Notes: a model not told the origin generated them from the letters alone. A DNA stretch of 64,000 nt from Sporobolomyces roseus (GCA_016617785.1 JADILM010000011.1:434001-498000); one strand, 5' to 3'. Counted from the first letter of the stretch, positions 11,001-24,687 are shown. Translations and numbers: made by a program.

Positions 11001-14000
11001 CAAGGTGCTCGAGAAGGTGAGGGATGTTGCCGTCGCAAAGGAAGGTACAAAGACTGGAAGTGTTTACGGTCGGGACAAGTTCTACGGAGCATCATCATGT
11101 AAGCAGTTCCTCCCTGCCTTCGCTATTTGCAAGTCATCGACGAATTCATATTCTTTGGGTGGTTAGCTTCGCTCAAATACCTCGAAATCCCCGACCTCCT
11201 CGTCTACCTTACGAAACTCCTCGCTTCTCGAAACGAACTCACTCTGTCACCTTCCCACCTCTCCATCCTTCACTCTTCGATGCTCGACGGTTCGGAGAGT
11301 CCCTCGAAGAAAAAGAAGGTTTGGCTCTCGTTCAAGGTCTCAACTTTCCTCCTAGGTCACATCGCAGCCTGGAAAGCTCTCTCGGCTCGCGTCAAACTCC
11401 TTCTCGCTCTCGAAGGTGTTAAAGAGAAGGAGAAGTCGAATGTCGTCGTACAACTACTCGACGAGGCAGTCTCATCTGGCGAAGCTGGCCGTGTCGTATT
11501 CGCTTCATCTGCTACCGATGAAGACGTTCAGACCTACGCAAAGCTCTTGCTTCAGCCTTACGACGGTGTCGCACGCAAATGGCTCGAATCGGACGAATCT
11601 TCCGCTTTCGTCGTTCTTCTCAAGACTATCGAAATCACTGATGTTCAAGGCGAGTCTTCCCTGAAAGTCTGTTCAATAATAGCCCATACTGATCTCACCG
11701 AGTGTTTTTCGCAGGTCTCGGAGCCAGCGTTCGACGAGAGGCTCTTCGACTGACTGGATCCTCCGTCTTTGCGATTCTCAAGGGAGAGAACCGAGTCGAA
11801 CTATTCAAACGTCTTGTCAAGCTTGCTGTCGCATCTGATGCTGTACGTCTTCTGCTTTCTTCCCGGCGTCGAAACAAGACTGATCGTCTCCCCTTTCGTA
11901 CAGCGCGTCGCTCCCGATGTTCTCGCTTGTATCCGCCTGGCCAAGGCAGATACCGAAACCGTCACTGCCCTGTTCAACGACATTCGCACTTCGTTCTCAG
12001 GCTCAACAACCGTCACGAAAGGACCCAAGCGAGGTCGTACTTCGATTGGGTGAGTCTGCTCGACTCAAAGTTGTGGAGCTCTGAAAGCTGACCAAACCCT
12101 TGTCGAATAGTGGCACTACATCGACCAACGCACCTCGCACCGAGCGCTTGCCAGAACTCGTCGTTGTTCTCGAATCGATCGAATTCGCCAGTCTCTCAGC
12201 TTCTCACGGCCTCCTTCTCAGTCTTTTCGATCTCCTCGCCTGCCTCGTCGAAGTCCCTTCATCGAATCAAGTCGAAGTTCAATACCCTGGTCAACTCCTC
12301 CTCGGCGCTCTCGGTCGAGTCGTCGACAATGTTCAACCAGCTTCAGGCGTTACGAGCGACTCGATCAGAATGGCTCCCGTTCTCGACTTCATGCGATGTG
12401 AGTTCCACATCTTGATCATCTCTTTTCCGAAACTCGTGAGCTGAATGAGTTGCTCCCGAATCTGCAGCCTCTGTCAACCCTCAAACCTACTCGCAATCTC
12501 TCCTCCTCCTCGCTCAACTCGGTCCTCTCGTTCCCGATCAACTCGTGCAGAACATCATGCCAATCTTCACGTTCATGGGTGCGAACGTTCTTCAACGCGA
12601 TGACGCTTATAGTCTTCGAGTCGTCGACCAAACTCTCGAGAAGATCGTACCTCCTCTCGTCAAGGCTCTTCAGAAGACCGCTCGAGGCAGGGAAGGCTTG
12701 ATCATCAATCTGAGGGAACTCTTGCGAGCGTTCACCGATGCTGCTGTTCACGTCCCTCGACACCGTCGTATCAAGTGAATTTCTCCTCCTCGTTCTCTTC
12801 GTTCTGTGTGTTTTCGCTGACAATGTCTCGCTGTAACAGCCTCTTCGTTCGATTCGTCGAGACTCTCGGACCTCGAGACTTCCTCTCGCCCGTCATCATG
12901 CTCCTTGTTGAGCGATCTGGGAAGTCTCTCGATGAGAATGCGCTCCCCGTCGCTCTCATCGAAAACTTTTCCATCGACATCCAACTTGGCGTGCGTTCTC
13001 CTGCTCGCTTTTCACTGCAGTAGATCACTTCGCTGATACACTCTCACACCTACAGGCTATCAAACAAATTGTTGAAGAACTCGCTCGTCTCGTCAACCTC
13101 GAACCTTCCTTCCTCGATCTCGAGGCAGAATTGTCTTCGGCCGCCAAGGCGAAGGACCTCGCCATCACGCTACTCACTTTCCTCGGTTACGCTCTGGAGG
13201 CGAAGCAACTCTCAAGCAAGATTGATTCGGCTCGAGCTGCAGGAGAAGACGAAGTCGATTCGACCCTTTCAGAACTCGTTCGTGGACTTCTCGATCTCTC
13301 GTCAGCTGTCTCGCCCTCGATTTCAGAGCTCGACAAGGAGGAGATCAGCGCTGCTGCCAACTACGACGTCAACTCGACTATTGCACTCATGTCGACGAAA
13401 TCCTTCTCAGATGCGATTCTTTGGCTCCTCGACCTCGCCGATCCTTCGATTCAACCCCGTGCTTTCGCCCTCCTTCGCGCACGACTTCCGAATGTCAAGA
13501 CTGCTCGCCGTGCCGAGATCTCGACAGCCGTTTCGACCGTTGTTCAACGAGTTCAAGCTGTTCTCACCACTTCTACTTCGGATGCCGATGCGGTCGATGA
13601 AGCCCTCCAAACTCTCAGCGCCATCGCAGACTCGATCCTGACGGAAGAAGACGCTCTCCTCGCCAAGACTGTGCCGGATCTCATCGTCGTCGCGAAAGAT
13701 GCGACTTGCTCAAACTCGACTCGTGTACTTTCCCTCGAAATCCTTACCAAGCTTGCGTTTGTCGATATTTTTTTGTACTCTCGTGGATGACTTTGTGCTG
13801 ATCTTCTTTTTACTGACAGGAACCGACTCGGTCCCCGTCTCATCCCTCTCGTTTCGAAGATTGTGCCATTCGCTCTCGAGCTTCTTCACACTCAGGCCAA
13901 AGGTTAGTCCCCTGTCTTCATTGCTGTTCGCTCATTACTGACACTCCTCTGGTGCTTTCCTCAGCCGGCGTCGAAGCCGTTGCGGATCTCGCTGTTGGCG

Positions 14001-15338
14001 CTTTCCAAACTCTCGAAGGTCTCTTCTCCTCGGTGCCGACGTTCATCGGTGGTCAACTCGACAAGGTCTTCACCGCTGCGCTCTCGAGCGATATCATGTC
14101 CTTGTCTTCCGGCAAGAGTGGTGCCGTTCCCAAAGCGAGGGCAGCTCTTCTCTCGACTGCAGCTCGCAAACTTCCCGCAAAGACTCTATACCCCGCTATC
14201 ATCCGCCTTCATGCTTCTCTCGATGGGAACGCTCGAGCTGTAAGCCTCCTTCATCCTGCTGCTACGAAATATCGATCGCTAACTCGTCTCGTTCCTTTTC
14301 AGCCTGTCCTCGGTCTCCTCGACTTGCTCAACCGTGCCCTTCGACATGGCAAGACTCCCGACATTGTCGAGAACTACCGCATCGTCTTCAAGCTGTTCCT
14401 CTCCGTCTTCGACCTTCGACGGGTTCACTCGGCATCGCTCGACGAGAACGACATCACCTCCATCGAAGAGAACGCTCTCGGTGCTTTCGTTCAATTCATC
14501 CTCAAGCTTAACGAACAGCTCTTCCGTCCCCTCTTCCTTCGTACCTACGATTGGGCCGTCATCGAGCTCGCGGACGAGACGGACGCTCAAGATGGGCTGT
14601 CAGCAAGGCGGATCGTCCTCTACAAAATTGTCGATCGATTACTCGCTCAACTCCGGGTGAGTTCCTCTCTCGATACTCTTGTTGCTAATGTTCCTCGAAC
14701 TGACGTCAAACCTCCATCTTCTAGTCAATCTTCGTCCCCTACTTTTCGTTCATGCTCGATCAAACAACCGAATTGCTCGAGGCGTTCGCAAAGGGAGAGT
14801 CGAACGATTCGACCCTTTGGGCCGCTGTCGCTTCCGCCCTCACGAAAGCATTCGACAACGATGAGAATGGTCAGCACGCTCATCGCGCTCTCGATGTGAG
14901 GCAGTCACTGACTTTTCCCCTTTTCATCTCGACACAGGTTTCTGGTCGGCTCAACGCCTCGCCAAGTTGTCTTCTCCTATCGCTCACCAAATCGAGGCAC
15001 CTTCGTCGTTGTTCCCCATCGCCAGTTATCACACTCTCCTTTCGTCTTACGTCGATCTCGTCGCTGCGAACGAGACGCACCTCAAAGCATTCAACTCTCA
15101 GTTCTTGCACCTCACTCGTTCTGACGATCTCAACGTCAAGCGACAAGCTATCGACTCGATTACGCAAATGTGGGAGACGGTCGGAGACGGAATGTTGGGA
15201 TTGGTACCCGAAACCACGCCTTTCTTGGCTGAGGCGAGGGAGGAGACTGAAGGTGGAGTCGAGACGGCTACTAGGACACTCATCAAGAAGATTGAGGAGC
15301 ACCTTGGGGAGAGTCTCGATGAATACCTGGAGCAGTAG
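8089..15338 (+). CDS. UTP10: U3 snoRNP protein UTP10 (HEATR1 homologue)
   Basis: This large HEAT-repeat protein works in the t-UTP/UtpA part of the small-subunit processome, in 18S rRNA maturation and rDNA transcription in the nucleolus. The N-terminus MPTSLSQQLAARNTLDSAR and the block AGVVLEWLVRRFR are typical of UTP10. Helical HEAT-type repeats fill the middle, including the long exon 9586-11100. Near the C-terminus, RRIVLYKIVDRLLAQL joined across an intron to the block at about 14730-14790 matches the BP28CT region, and the protein ends in a conserved LIKKIEEHLGESL helix before TAG at 15336-15338. About 13 short introns divide it; exact junctions in the 13750-14950 part are less certain. 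The size, near 2,000 residues, fits the family. The start ATG at 8089 is the first in frame and gives the family-like N-terminus. Confidence 0.88.
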
Positions 15339-15743
15339 ATACTTTATTACAACTTGCGAAATCTGAGAGCTTTCAAACCGCTTCCTCTCAGAATTCCTCG
15401 AATGAGCGAGAGCGATCAATCGTGGGGTGCTGTTGATGTTGCTTCGTTACTCGACTCGCGAGCTTGCGATGGTCTCCCCTGAAGGAGATGGCCATTCTGC
15501 GAAAACTCGAGGTCAAATAACTCGATATGAAAATATCGCCGAAGTCTCTGAACCGCTTTTCTCTCTAGTCGTATTGCTGTAGAGAACGCTAGAGCGCTGT
15601 CCGCCTGAGGAATAGAAAGGTTTGCGAAACGGCTGTTTCTGCATTTTTTTGGATCTCTCAGAACTTTTGGAGGGAATGGACGATTTGCTCCTTACATTTT
15701 CCTTTTCCCCCCTTTTCACCTCCACCTCAACCTCTAATTCAAT
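15339..15743. promoter_or_regulatory. upstream region of eIF5A
   Basis: This 405-bp stretch holds the UTP10 3' UTR and the eIF5A promoter. A pyrimidine-rich tract at about 15690-15740 ends directly at the eIF5A start codon, the kind of leader expected for a strongly expressed translation gene. No other gene is supported. Confidence 0.45.
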
Positions 15744-16826
15744 ATGTCGGACGCCGGAGTGAGTCTACTACCTCTGCTGAAGCTACCAGTGCCATCAGTG
15801 TACTGCCAGAGGGAGTCAGAGAGCTGACTCGAATTTGATCTCATCCCCCTCCCACCTCAATTCTCGTTATGACCTCGCACTACAACAGAACGATGAACAG
15901 GTATGTTCAATCTCCTCTAATACTCTACTTGATCCATCTATGCTATCTAGCTAGTCGATCAAGGCCTTGTAGATCGAGATCGCTGACCCGTGCTCATTTC
16001 TTGATTTCTCTACCCTCTCCCTTACCCAATACCACCTCTAAATCTGAACACTCCTATGAATCGCCATATGTACAACTTTCCCGAAATCAGCACGAGCAAA
16101 CCTTCGAGTCAGTCTCGGCCGGTGCTTCCCACACCTACCCTCTGCAGTGCTCTGCCCTTCGCAAGAACGGACACGTCGTTATCAAGAACAGGCCTTGCAA
16201 GGTAAATAGAAGCTCTCTACGGTTTGAATGAAGTTGTTCGCGAGTCGGGATTCGAGGGAGGGAGATTATTCAGTTGACTGATCACGGTTCGGTTTGATGG
16301 GATTTCGAATAGATCGTCGACATGTCTACCTCGAAGACTGGAAAGCACGGACACGCTAAGGTTCACTTGATCGCCATTGATGTGAGTTTCCTTCCTTTTC
16401 TGCAGATTCGAGGGAAATGTTGACCGATAATTTCTCGTCTTTCGACAGATCTTCACCGGCAAGAAGCTCGAAGATCTCTCTCCTTCCACCCACAACATGG
16501 ATGTCCCCAACGTCAACCGTACTGAATACCAACTCGTCAACAGTGCGTCTTGCAATCTTCTGATTACAGTGAAAACGAATGAAAACTGACCCGTTAGCCT
16601 CGTTAATGATGATGATGATGTAGTCGACGACGGTTTCCTCAACTTGATGACCAACGACGGTACCTCGAAGGACGACGTCAAGGTTCCCGACTCTGACATT
16701 GGACAACAAATTGAGGAGGCTTTCGAGGATGGCAAAGACATTGTTGTCACCATCCTTACCGCCATGGGAGAGGAGGCTGCTGTCGCTTGGAAGGAAGCAC
16801 CTGCTGGTGAATTCACTTTCCTCTAG
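15744..16826 (+). CDS. translation initiation factor eIF5A
   Basis: eIF5A binds ribosomes stalled at proline-rich stretches and at termination, and needs hypusine on a conserved lysine. Six exons were assembled: 15744-15758, 15889-15900, 16091-16201, 16313-16381, 16449-16542 and 16624-16826 (504 nt, 167 aa). The hypusine loop [12 protein letters not shown] is intact in exon 4, upstream [13 protein letters not shown] is typical, and the C-terminal OB-fold ends in GEFTFL before TAG. Exon 2 is a 12-nt microexon that keeps frame and encodes four residues. The first five codons sit alone in exon 1, a common arrangement in fungal eIF5A genes. The last exon and all 3' sequence belong to the left arm of an inverted duplication (16621-17804). 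Confidence 0.93.
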
Positions 16827-17804
16827 GTATCCCTGTTGAAGGCAGAAAACTGATTTGAACTATGACTTTTCAACTTCGCAGCCAAGTAAACGGATCGCTT
16901 CGTTGCGCTTTCGTTTGTCTTTTCAGCTTCTACTCGACTCTACACAACCCACTACACCCAACTCCACCACTTCTACCCCGCCTACAACCGACCTGCATCA
17001 TGCATCCTTAACTCCTCTCTCGACCCATAAAAACGACACTTCACTTTTCGTACCTCTACATCGTTACTTCTGCTCCTTTTTTCTTTCGCCTCTTCACCCC
17101 TCGCTCCCCCTTCCCCTCCCCTCCCCTCCCCTCCCCTGTCCTCCACTCCTGCCGCTCACTGCACCTATAATCTTTCTCCTCTTTTTTCTCTGTCTGTACC
17201 ACGAGGGGTGCTTGTGTACTCTTTCTTACTCTTCTTCTGTAGAACCGTGGGAAAGAGGGATGGGGGGTTTGTTGGATGGGTTGGTCTGTTCCCTCGAAAA
17301 AATACACTCCATTGAAAGAAAACACGAACTTGCGAGAGTAACGAGAAAGAGAGCTGAGTTTGATCTGTTTAGTGATCTCGAGTTGTACAACCGTCTCCCT
17401 GGCGCTAAAACTGCTCTAAGAAATCTACCGAGTCTCGTAATGGTTTGCGCGACGGAGCAGACTCGGGATCGAGTCGAAGCTTTTTCGCAAAGAATCCAGA
17501 AAGGACTGGCACATCGAGCGCAACGTTTCCTCTCTTCCGTTGCGACGATCTCGTCATCTTGAAGAGGTTTTAAGTCGACACCGGTAAGTATTTGGAGAGA
17601 TGAGAAAGTTCAAGGTCGCAACGTCGATTGATTCCGTCCGCTATCTTCTCCCTTATCATGTTCGACAAGCTCAACCTTGCATAGCTCCTCGGATGTCAAT
17701 ACCAGACCCTTTACGAGATTCGTCGAGTCGAGAAGTTTGAGCGAAATTTGAAGTGTTACTGCGATGCTTTCGCACGGCAGCTCGCAGATTCGTTCCACCT
17801 CTCG
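16621..17804 (+). repeat. left arm of 1.18-kb inverted duplication
   Basis: Bases 16621-17804 match the reverse complement of 19926-21109; paired positions sum to 37730. I found two substitutions by eye (near 16839 and 17755), so identity is about 99.8 percent. The arm covers the last exon of eIF5A, its 3' UTR, roughly 750 bp of flank with open frames that look non-coding, and the leader of the gene in the loop. Identity ends sharply at the intron-exon border of the last eIF5A exon on the outer side and at CTCG (17801-17804) on the inner side. A (CCCCT)n tract lies at about 17108-17137. Confidence 0.93.
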
Positions 17805-17845
17805 GCATCCGCGCTCTCTTCATCACCACGGTGAGATACCAGTAT

Positions 17846-19741
17846 ATGGCTGGTCGCCAAGAAGACGAGCTTCGAAGCGAGATTCAACAAATGCTGAGCC
17901 AATTTAATTTCTCTACTTTCTCTTACTCTCTTCTCACAACACCTCAAAACTCGCAGATGGCTGGCTCTTCGCAATCAATCGCCCATGGATCATCTCCAGA
18001 ACTCGTATCGACAGCTGTCCCCGGTTCTACGTCTACTCCTCCACCTCTTCCTGAAGAATCAGTCAACTCGACTTCAAACCCACTGCCCGACTCGAATATC
18101 AAGCAGAAAGCTCACAGACTTAGCAGCTTCACTCCAGGAAGGGATACCTGGGTCACCGAGCAGCTCGAATTCTACAATGCCAACGTTCCGGCTCGATCTC
18201 CTATTGTTTTCGACCTTACAAGCGAATCAGACGCATATTCGCTACTAGAGTTGCAAGAAGATGCTACCCTGATCGAAGTCGAGCAGAAGATTAGCGAAGT
18301 ATTGCGAGTTTGTCGAGAAAGATCAGATGTCGTTCGTTCGTTTCGCTACTTTCTCGTCTACGTCCTGACATTGATGGGCGCTTTGATACCTTCTTACAGT
18401 CATTGCAAGAATGGAAACAGCTCGATGGCGCCGTCTTTGCGATTTGCCGTCGTTTCGTCGTCGATTCACTTCCCGAGATTGGACTCAACCCTCGAACCGA
18501 AGGTACAGGCACTTACGATGCCGAAGAGACGATCGCAATCAAGAACCTTCGCGCACATCTCAACGAACTCATCTCTGACGAGATAATCCTATACCTCAGA
18601 TCGATACTCTCGTCGTTTTCTTTCCCAGAGCTACCTTCGGGACTCATAGAACCGCACTTCGTCACAGATTGGGATCACTTTCAATCTGTTGCAAGTGCGA
18701 TCATCGTGCCCTCAGATGTGGAAGAAGCTCGCAAGATTCTCGGTATCTTGAAGAACGCTGGCTATCAAGAGGTTTTCTCGAAGTGCGTCGAGATGTACAA
18801 TGTAAGTCGGAACCAAGTCCTGCTCTTGCTCGTCTTCGGGAGTCTTCAAGTTGCTCACACTGTCGTCTGGCTCAACAGGATACAGGGAGTCTGGCTACAA
18901 ACGGAATGAAGGTCGTTGGCGCGATCCTATTCCTCTCCATCGCCGGCGAACACTCTTTATCGACTTCTTCTGCGCTCTTCCTCGACGTCCTCGGCCTCGA
19001 GACCTCGAGGATCATCTCTGAGATCTTGGAACGAGCTGGAGTGACTGATACAAAGACGCGTTTGTCGTTGGCGTCCAATATGATCAGTCGAAACCTCAAG
19101 GGTGCAGCCAGCAAGAAGAAGCTCTTGACTCGTGTCAAGGTAGATGGAGGTGGACCCGAAACTAAGGTCACCGCCGTCAATGACAAGAACCAAGCGTCAC
19201 GTACGAAGCCCGCTCCGTCATCAAAAGCGAAGAAGCCCCCTCCCTCGGCTCTCAGGAACCTCCTTCCCTCTTCTTCGTCGTCACCTTCCAGATCTATCAA
19301 TGGACAAACAAGAGATGTAGCTGAGTCTGAGATTGGAAAAGGTGAGTCTTGAGTTCCCTCGCTAGTCAAAATCGTTGGCTCATCGTTTGCTACTACACGA
19401 CGCAGCAGATTCAACCGCTCGACCTCAGTTCGACAACGCTGTCCAGACTGACCCTATCAATCTCTCGTCATTTTCTGAATCTGCGCCTCGTCAACCTCCT
19501 TCTCCCGGAAATTCATCTACCTCGAAATCTTTCGTTGGCAATCAAGCTTTTGCGATTCGTCGTTTAGCTCAGCAGAACATCGAACTCAACGCCAAGGTAA
19601 AGCAGGAAAGAACCGAAAAAGGTGAGTCAGGTGAACAAAGTCTAGTCGAGCTTTTTCGCTGATACTGTTGTTCGACGTTGTAATCTAGCCGAATTGCTCG
19701 CGGAGCTACAACGCCTGGGAGTCAACAAGAATTTAGCTTGA
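17846..19741 (+). CDS. protein of unknown function inside the inverted repeat loop
   Basis: I do not recognise this protein. The model starts at ATG 17846 (MAGRQEDELRSEIQQML), with an alternative in-frame ATG at 17957. Exons join across introns at about 18319-18400, 18801-18879, 19341-19405 and 19620-19687, and the stop is TGA at 19739-19741. The N-terminal 150 residues are rich in Ser and Pro. A folded, mostly helical region runs from LQEWKQLDGAVFAICRRF to LASNMISRNL. A basic Ser/Pro/Lys-rich linker and a short C-terminal coiled coil (RRLAQQNIELNAKVKQE, then AELLAELQRLG) follow. AVQTDP in the linker resembles a dynein light chain (LC8) binding motif, which is only a suggestion. The frame appears intact, so the gene is probably functional despite lying between inverted arms. 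Confidence 0.6.
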
Positions 19742-19925
19742 TACTGGAAGAATGTTGTAACGAGAAACTGTTTTTGCCTGTCGACTAAGTCATACTGCTC
19801 GAAGCGATGAGAGGAGAGGTGAAAACGAGTGAATCGCTAGGAGTCAAATTGAATCGTTTCAGAGGTCGAGCCGTACAGGAGAGATGATAGCCCGACCACA
19901 AATGTATCAGAGGAGAGGTCAAAGT

Positions 19926-21109
19926 CGAGAGGTGGAACGAATCTGCGAGCTGCCGTGCGAAAGCATCGCAGCAACACTTCAAATTTCGCTCAAACTTCTC
20001 GACTCGACGAATCTCGTAAAGGGTCTGGTATTGACATCCGAGGAGCTATGCAAGGTTGAGCTTGTCGAACATGATAAGGGAGAAGATAGCGGACGGAATC
20101 AATCGACGTTGCGACCTTGAACTTTCTCATCTCTCCAAATACTTACCGGTGTCGACTTAAAACCTCTTCAAGATGACGAGATCGTCGCAACGGAAGAGAG
20201 GAAACGTTGCGCTCGATGTGCCAGTCCTTTCTGGATTCTTTGCGAAAAAGCTTCGACTCGATCCCGAGTCTGCTCCGTCGCGCAAACCATTACGAGACTC
20301 GGTAGATTTCTTAGAGCAGTTTTAGCGCCAGGGAGACGGTTGTACAACTCGAGATCACTAAACAGATCAAACTCAGCTCTCTTTCTCGTTACTCTCGCAA
20401 GTTCGTGTTTTCTTTCAATGGAGTGTATTTTTTCGAGGGAACAGACCAACCCATCCAACAAACCCCCCATCCCTCTTTCCCACGGTTCTACAGAAGAAGA
20501 GTAAGAAAGAGTACACAAGCACCCCTCGTGGTACAGACAGAGAAAAAAGAGGAGAAAGATTATAGGTGCAGTGAGCGGCAGGAGTGGAGGACAGGGGAGG
20601 GGAGGGGAGGGGAGGGGAAGGGGGAGCGAGGGGTGAAGAGGCGAAAGAAAAAAGGAGCAGAAGTAACGATGTAGAGGTACGAAAAGTGAAGTGTCGTTTT
20701 TATGGGTCGAGAGAGGAGTTAAGGATGCATGATGCAGGTCGGTTGTAGGCGGGGTAGAAGTGGTGGAGTTGGGTGTAGTGGGTTGTGTAGAGTCGAGTAG
20801 AAGCTGAAAAGACAAACGAAAGCGCAACGAAGCGATCCGTTTACTTGGCTGCGAAGTTGAAAAGTCATAGTTCAAATCAGTTTTCTGCCTTTAACAGGGA
20901 TACCTAGAGGAAAGTGAATTCACCAGCAGGTGCTTCCTTCCAAGCGACAGCAGCCTCCTCTCCCATGGCGGTAAGGATGGTGACAACAATGTCTTTGCCA
21001 TCCTCGAAAGCCTCCTCAATTTGTTGTCCAATGTCAGAGTCGGGAACCTTGACGTCGTCCTTCGAGGTACCGTCGTTGGTCATCAAGTTGAGGAAACCGT
21101 CGTCGACTA
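19926..21109 (-). repeat. right arm of 1.18-kb inverted duplication
   Basis: This is the reverse-complement partner of 16621-17804. It begins just 3' of the loop gene and ends at the acceptor TAG of a second eIF5A last exon on the minus strand. All long frames of the left arm, including the 235-codon frame at 16855-17562, recur unchanged at 20168-20875. That reflects DNA identity rather than protein selection, since the frame is 3' flank in both arms. Confidence 0.93.
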
Positions 21110-21226
21110 ATGATCAATCATCGTTTCAGTCAGTTTTTCGTGTTCACTTTCACTCGAATCAGACTAAACTCACTGTTGACGAGTTGGTACCAGTACGGTT
21201 GACGTTGGGGACATCCATGTTGTGGT
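20904..21226 (-). pseudogene. truncated, frameshifted eIF5A copy
   Basis: The last eIF5A exon (20904-21106) is present unchanged in the right arm. Before it lies a diverged but alignable intron (67 versus 81 nt) and then a fragment of the preceding exon from CACAACATGGATG onward. In that fragment ACTGAATACC of the intact gene reads ACTGGTACC, a one-base loss plus a substitution, which shifts the frame. The hypusine-loop exon and all earlier exons are absent, so no functional eIF5A can be made here. The remainder of the minus-strand sequence toward 21500 shows no clear eIF5A homology. Confidence 0.85.
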
Positions 21227-22162
21227 CTATCGTAGAAACGTGCCTGTACTATGTGAGTAACGCCTCACTGTCCTCGCAGAGACTCGACGTCGATCTCGCA
21301 CGGATTCCTGAGAACATTTCCGTCGACTCACCTCGCCAGTGATCTTCTCTACCGACCTCGAGGTTCTTGCAAGCTCCACCTGTATACTCGCGCCTACGAG
21401 AAGACTCGCCAGTTAACAAGGCTCGCTCGTTGCGAAGGGTTTTGACTTTCGCAACTTTGCGATTCTTTCGCAACTTTCTTCTCAAACACGTTCTCACCAC
21501 GTTTTGTACGTCCCGCTTCCGTCAAATACCTGTTGCCGTCGTTACGGGTTCGTCGCATCGCGGTCCACGCCGACTCGGTCTCGCAAGAGGAGGATCGTCG
21601 TTTTCGTTTTTGACCTTTCGTCGCTTTCTTTCCACCTAAAAGTCACAGAGTCACCATAGCTTCAGAGCACCTTGAGCTGCAGTACGATAGTTGTAATGGC
21701 ATTAGAAAAAGTAAGGTTTTGCGCCTCGTTGTTTCGATCTTCGTTGAACGAAAAAGGGCCTAGGCAAGGAACGGTCGCTCTGTCTCTTTCCCTCCCTTCT
21801 TTTCCCTCCCATCCTCCTCCTCTCCCCTCTTCCTCTCCACTCGCTTTCGATCGAGTTTCTCTTCCAACAGCAAGTTCAGTCACTGCAAGTCGAACTCAGT
21901 TCCCCTCATCCAAGTCGATCTTTCATTCGAATTTTCCCTCCCTCTTTACTCGCCTCCTCCTCCTCCTTCTATCCTCCCCTAATCCTCCCTAGGAATCCCC
22001 TTCGCCCACACAAGCTTCGTCCTAGCACAGTACTCAGCAAGACTCAGTCCAAGCATTCTCTGTTCAATTCCAACAGTTCAAACAAGAAAGTTTCCCTCTC
22101 CCTCGATTGAAATCGAATTCACCTGTCAACTTCCTTAATCCCCTTCAAACCCACTCGTACAA
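21227..22162. promoter_or_regulatory. long upstream region of HOG1
   Basis: About 0.94 kb precede the HOG1 start. Short frames at 21249-21639 on either strand have no recognisable motif and are probably not genes. A C/T-rich tract at about 21775-21990 resembles the leaders of other genes here. No specific regulatory site was identified. Confidence 0.4.
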
Positions 22163-24013
<1,851 letters not shown>

Positions 24014-24687
24014 ATCTTATCATCTTGAAGAACGTCAATCCTGAATTTTCATCAATCGCAATCGTTTTATCTTTTTTTTTGCCCCTCTTCTCTGGTCTGT
24101 TTGTTTGTTGCTTTGTCCCAATCCAATCTGAGCAATACCCTCCTCTGCTCTTCTCTCCTCATCTCCCACCGTTACTCTGTCTTTCCTTCTTTCCCCCTCC
24201 TCTTGCCAAAAACCCTTCTCTCTCTCCCTTACCCACCTTTTCCATGTAAATGAATCTACTGCTACCTCTGCCTCATCTCTCCCTCCTGCACTGCCTCCTG
24301 CTCCTCCTGCTCCTTCTACTTCCTCCCACTACCCTTCCACTCATTTGGGTTCCTCCTTTCCCTCTTTTCTTTGTTATGGTCTTCTGGTTCGTTTCTTACA
24401 GCTTCTTTCTGTCTCCTTTGGTATAAAGTTCAAAGATCTCTCCCTCAAGTGCAAAATACAAGGTTCCTCTGCATTCTATGAGAGGAGAGATTGAGTTGCG
24501 AAGTTGTTGCGAAGTTCGAAAAGTTCTCTTCAATGCAAGCTGTCCCTCGATTCAGCTCTCTCCAAATCTGTCCACTCGAGCAGACGAAGTTCTCGAGCCG
24601 GTCGAAATTGGACGAAATTACATACTGCGTGTCGAGCCAATCTTCTCTTCCTCCTCCACTCACTTCAATTCAGTTCTTCTCAATACA
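24014..24687. other. HOG1 3' flank and BAP31-like gene promoter
   Basis: The 674-bp stretch between two tandem plus-strand genes has T/C-rich sequence and a short imperfect CTGCTCCTC-type repeat at about 24285-24320. No coding sequence is supported. Confidence 0.4.

Noticed and set aside
16855..17562. 235-codon open frame, repeated identically at 20168-20875 on the minus strand
   Set aside because: It lies in the 3' flank of eIF5A, has low-complexity Ser/Pro/Leu content and no domain. Its repetition follows from the inverted DNA repeat, not from a conserved protein.
18301..18400. Apparent frameshift in the loop gene of the inverted repeat
   Set aside because: A GT...CTGAC...TTACAG intron at about 18319-18400 joins the two frames in phase, so no mutation is needed.
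21249..21639. Basic open frames beside the eIF5A fragment, considered as further eIF5A or ribosomal protein exons
   Set aside because: No hypusine-loop sequence or other known motif is present, and the frames overlap on both strands without consistent splice sites.
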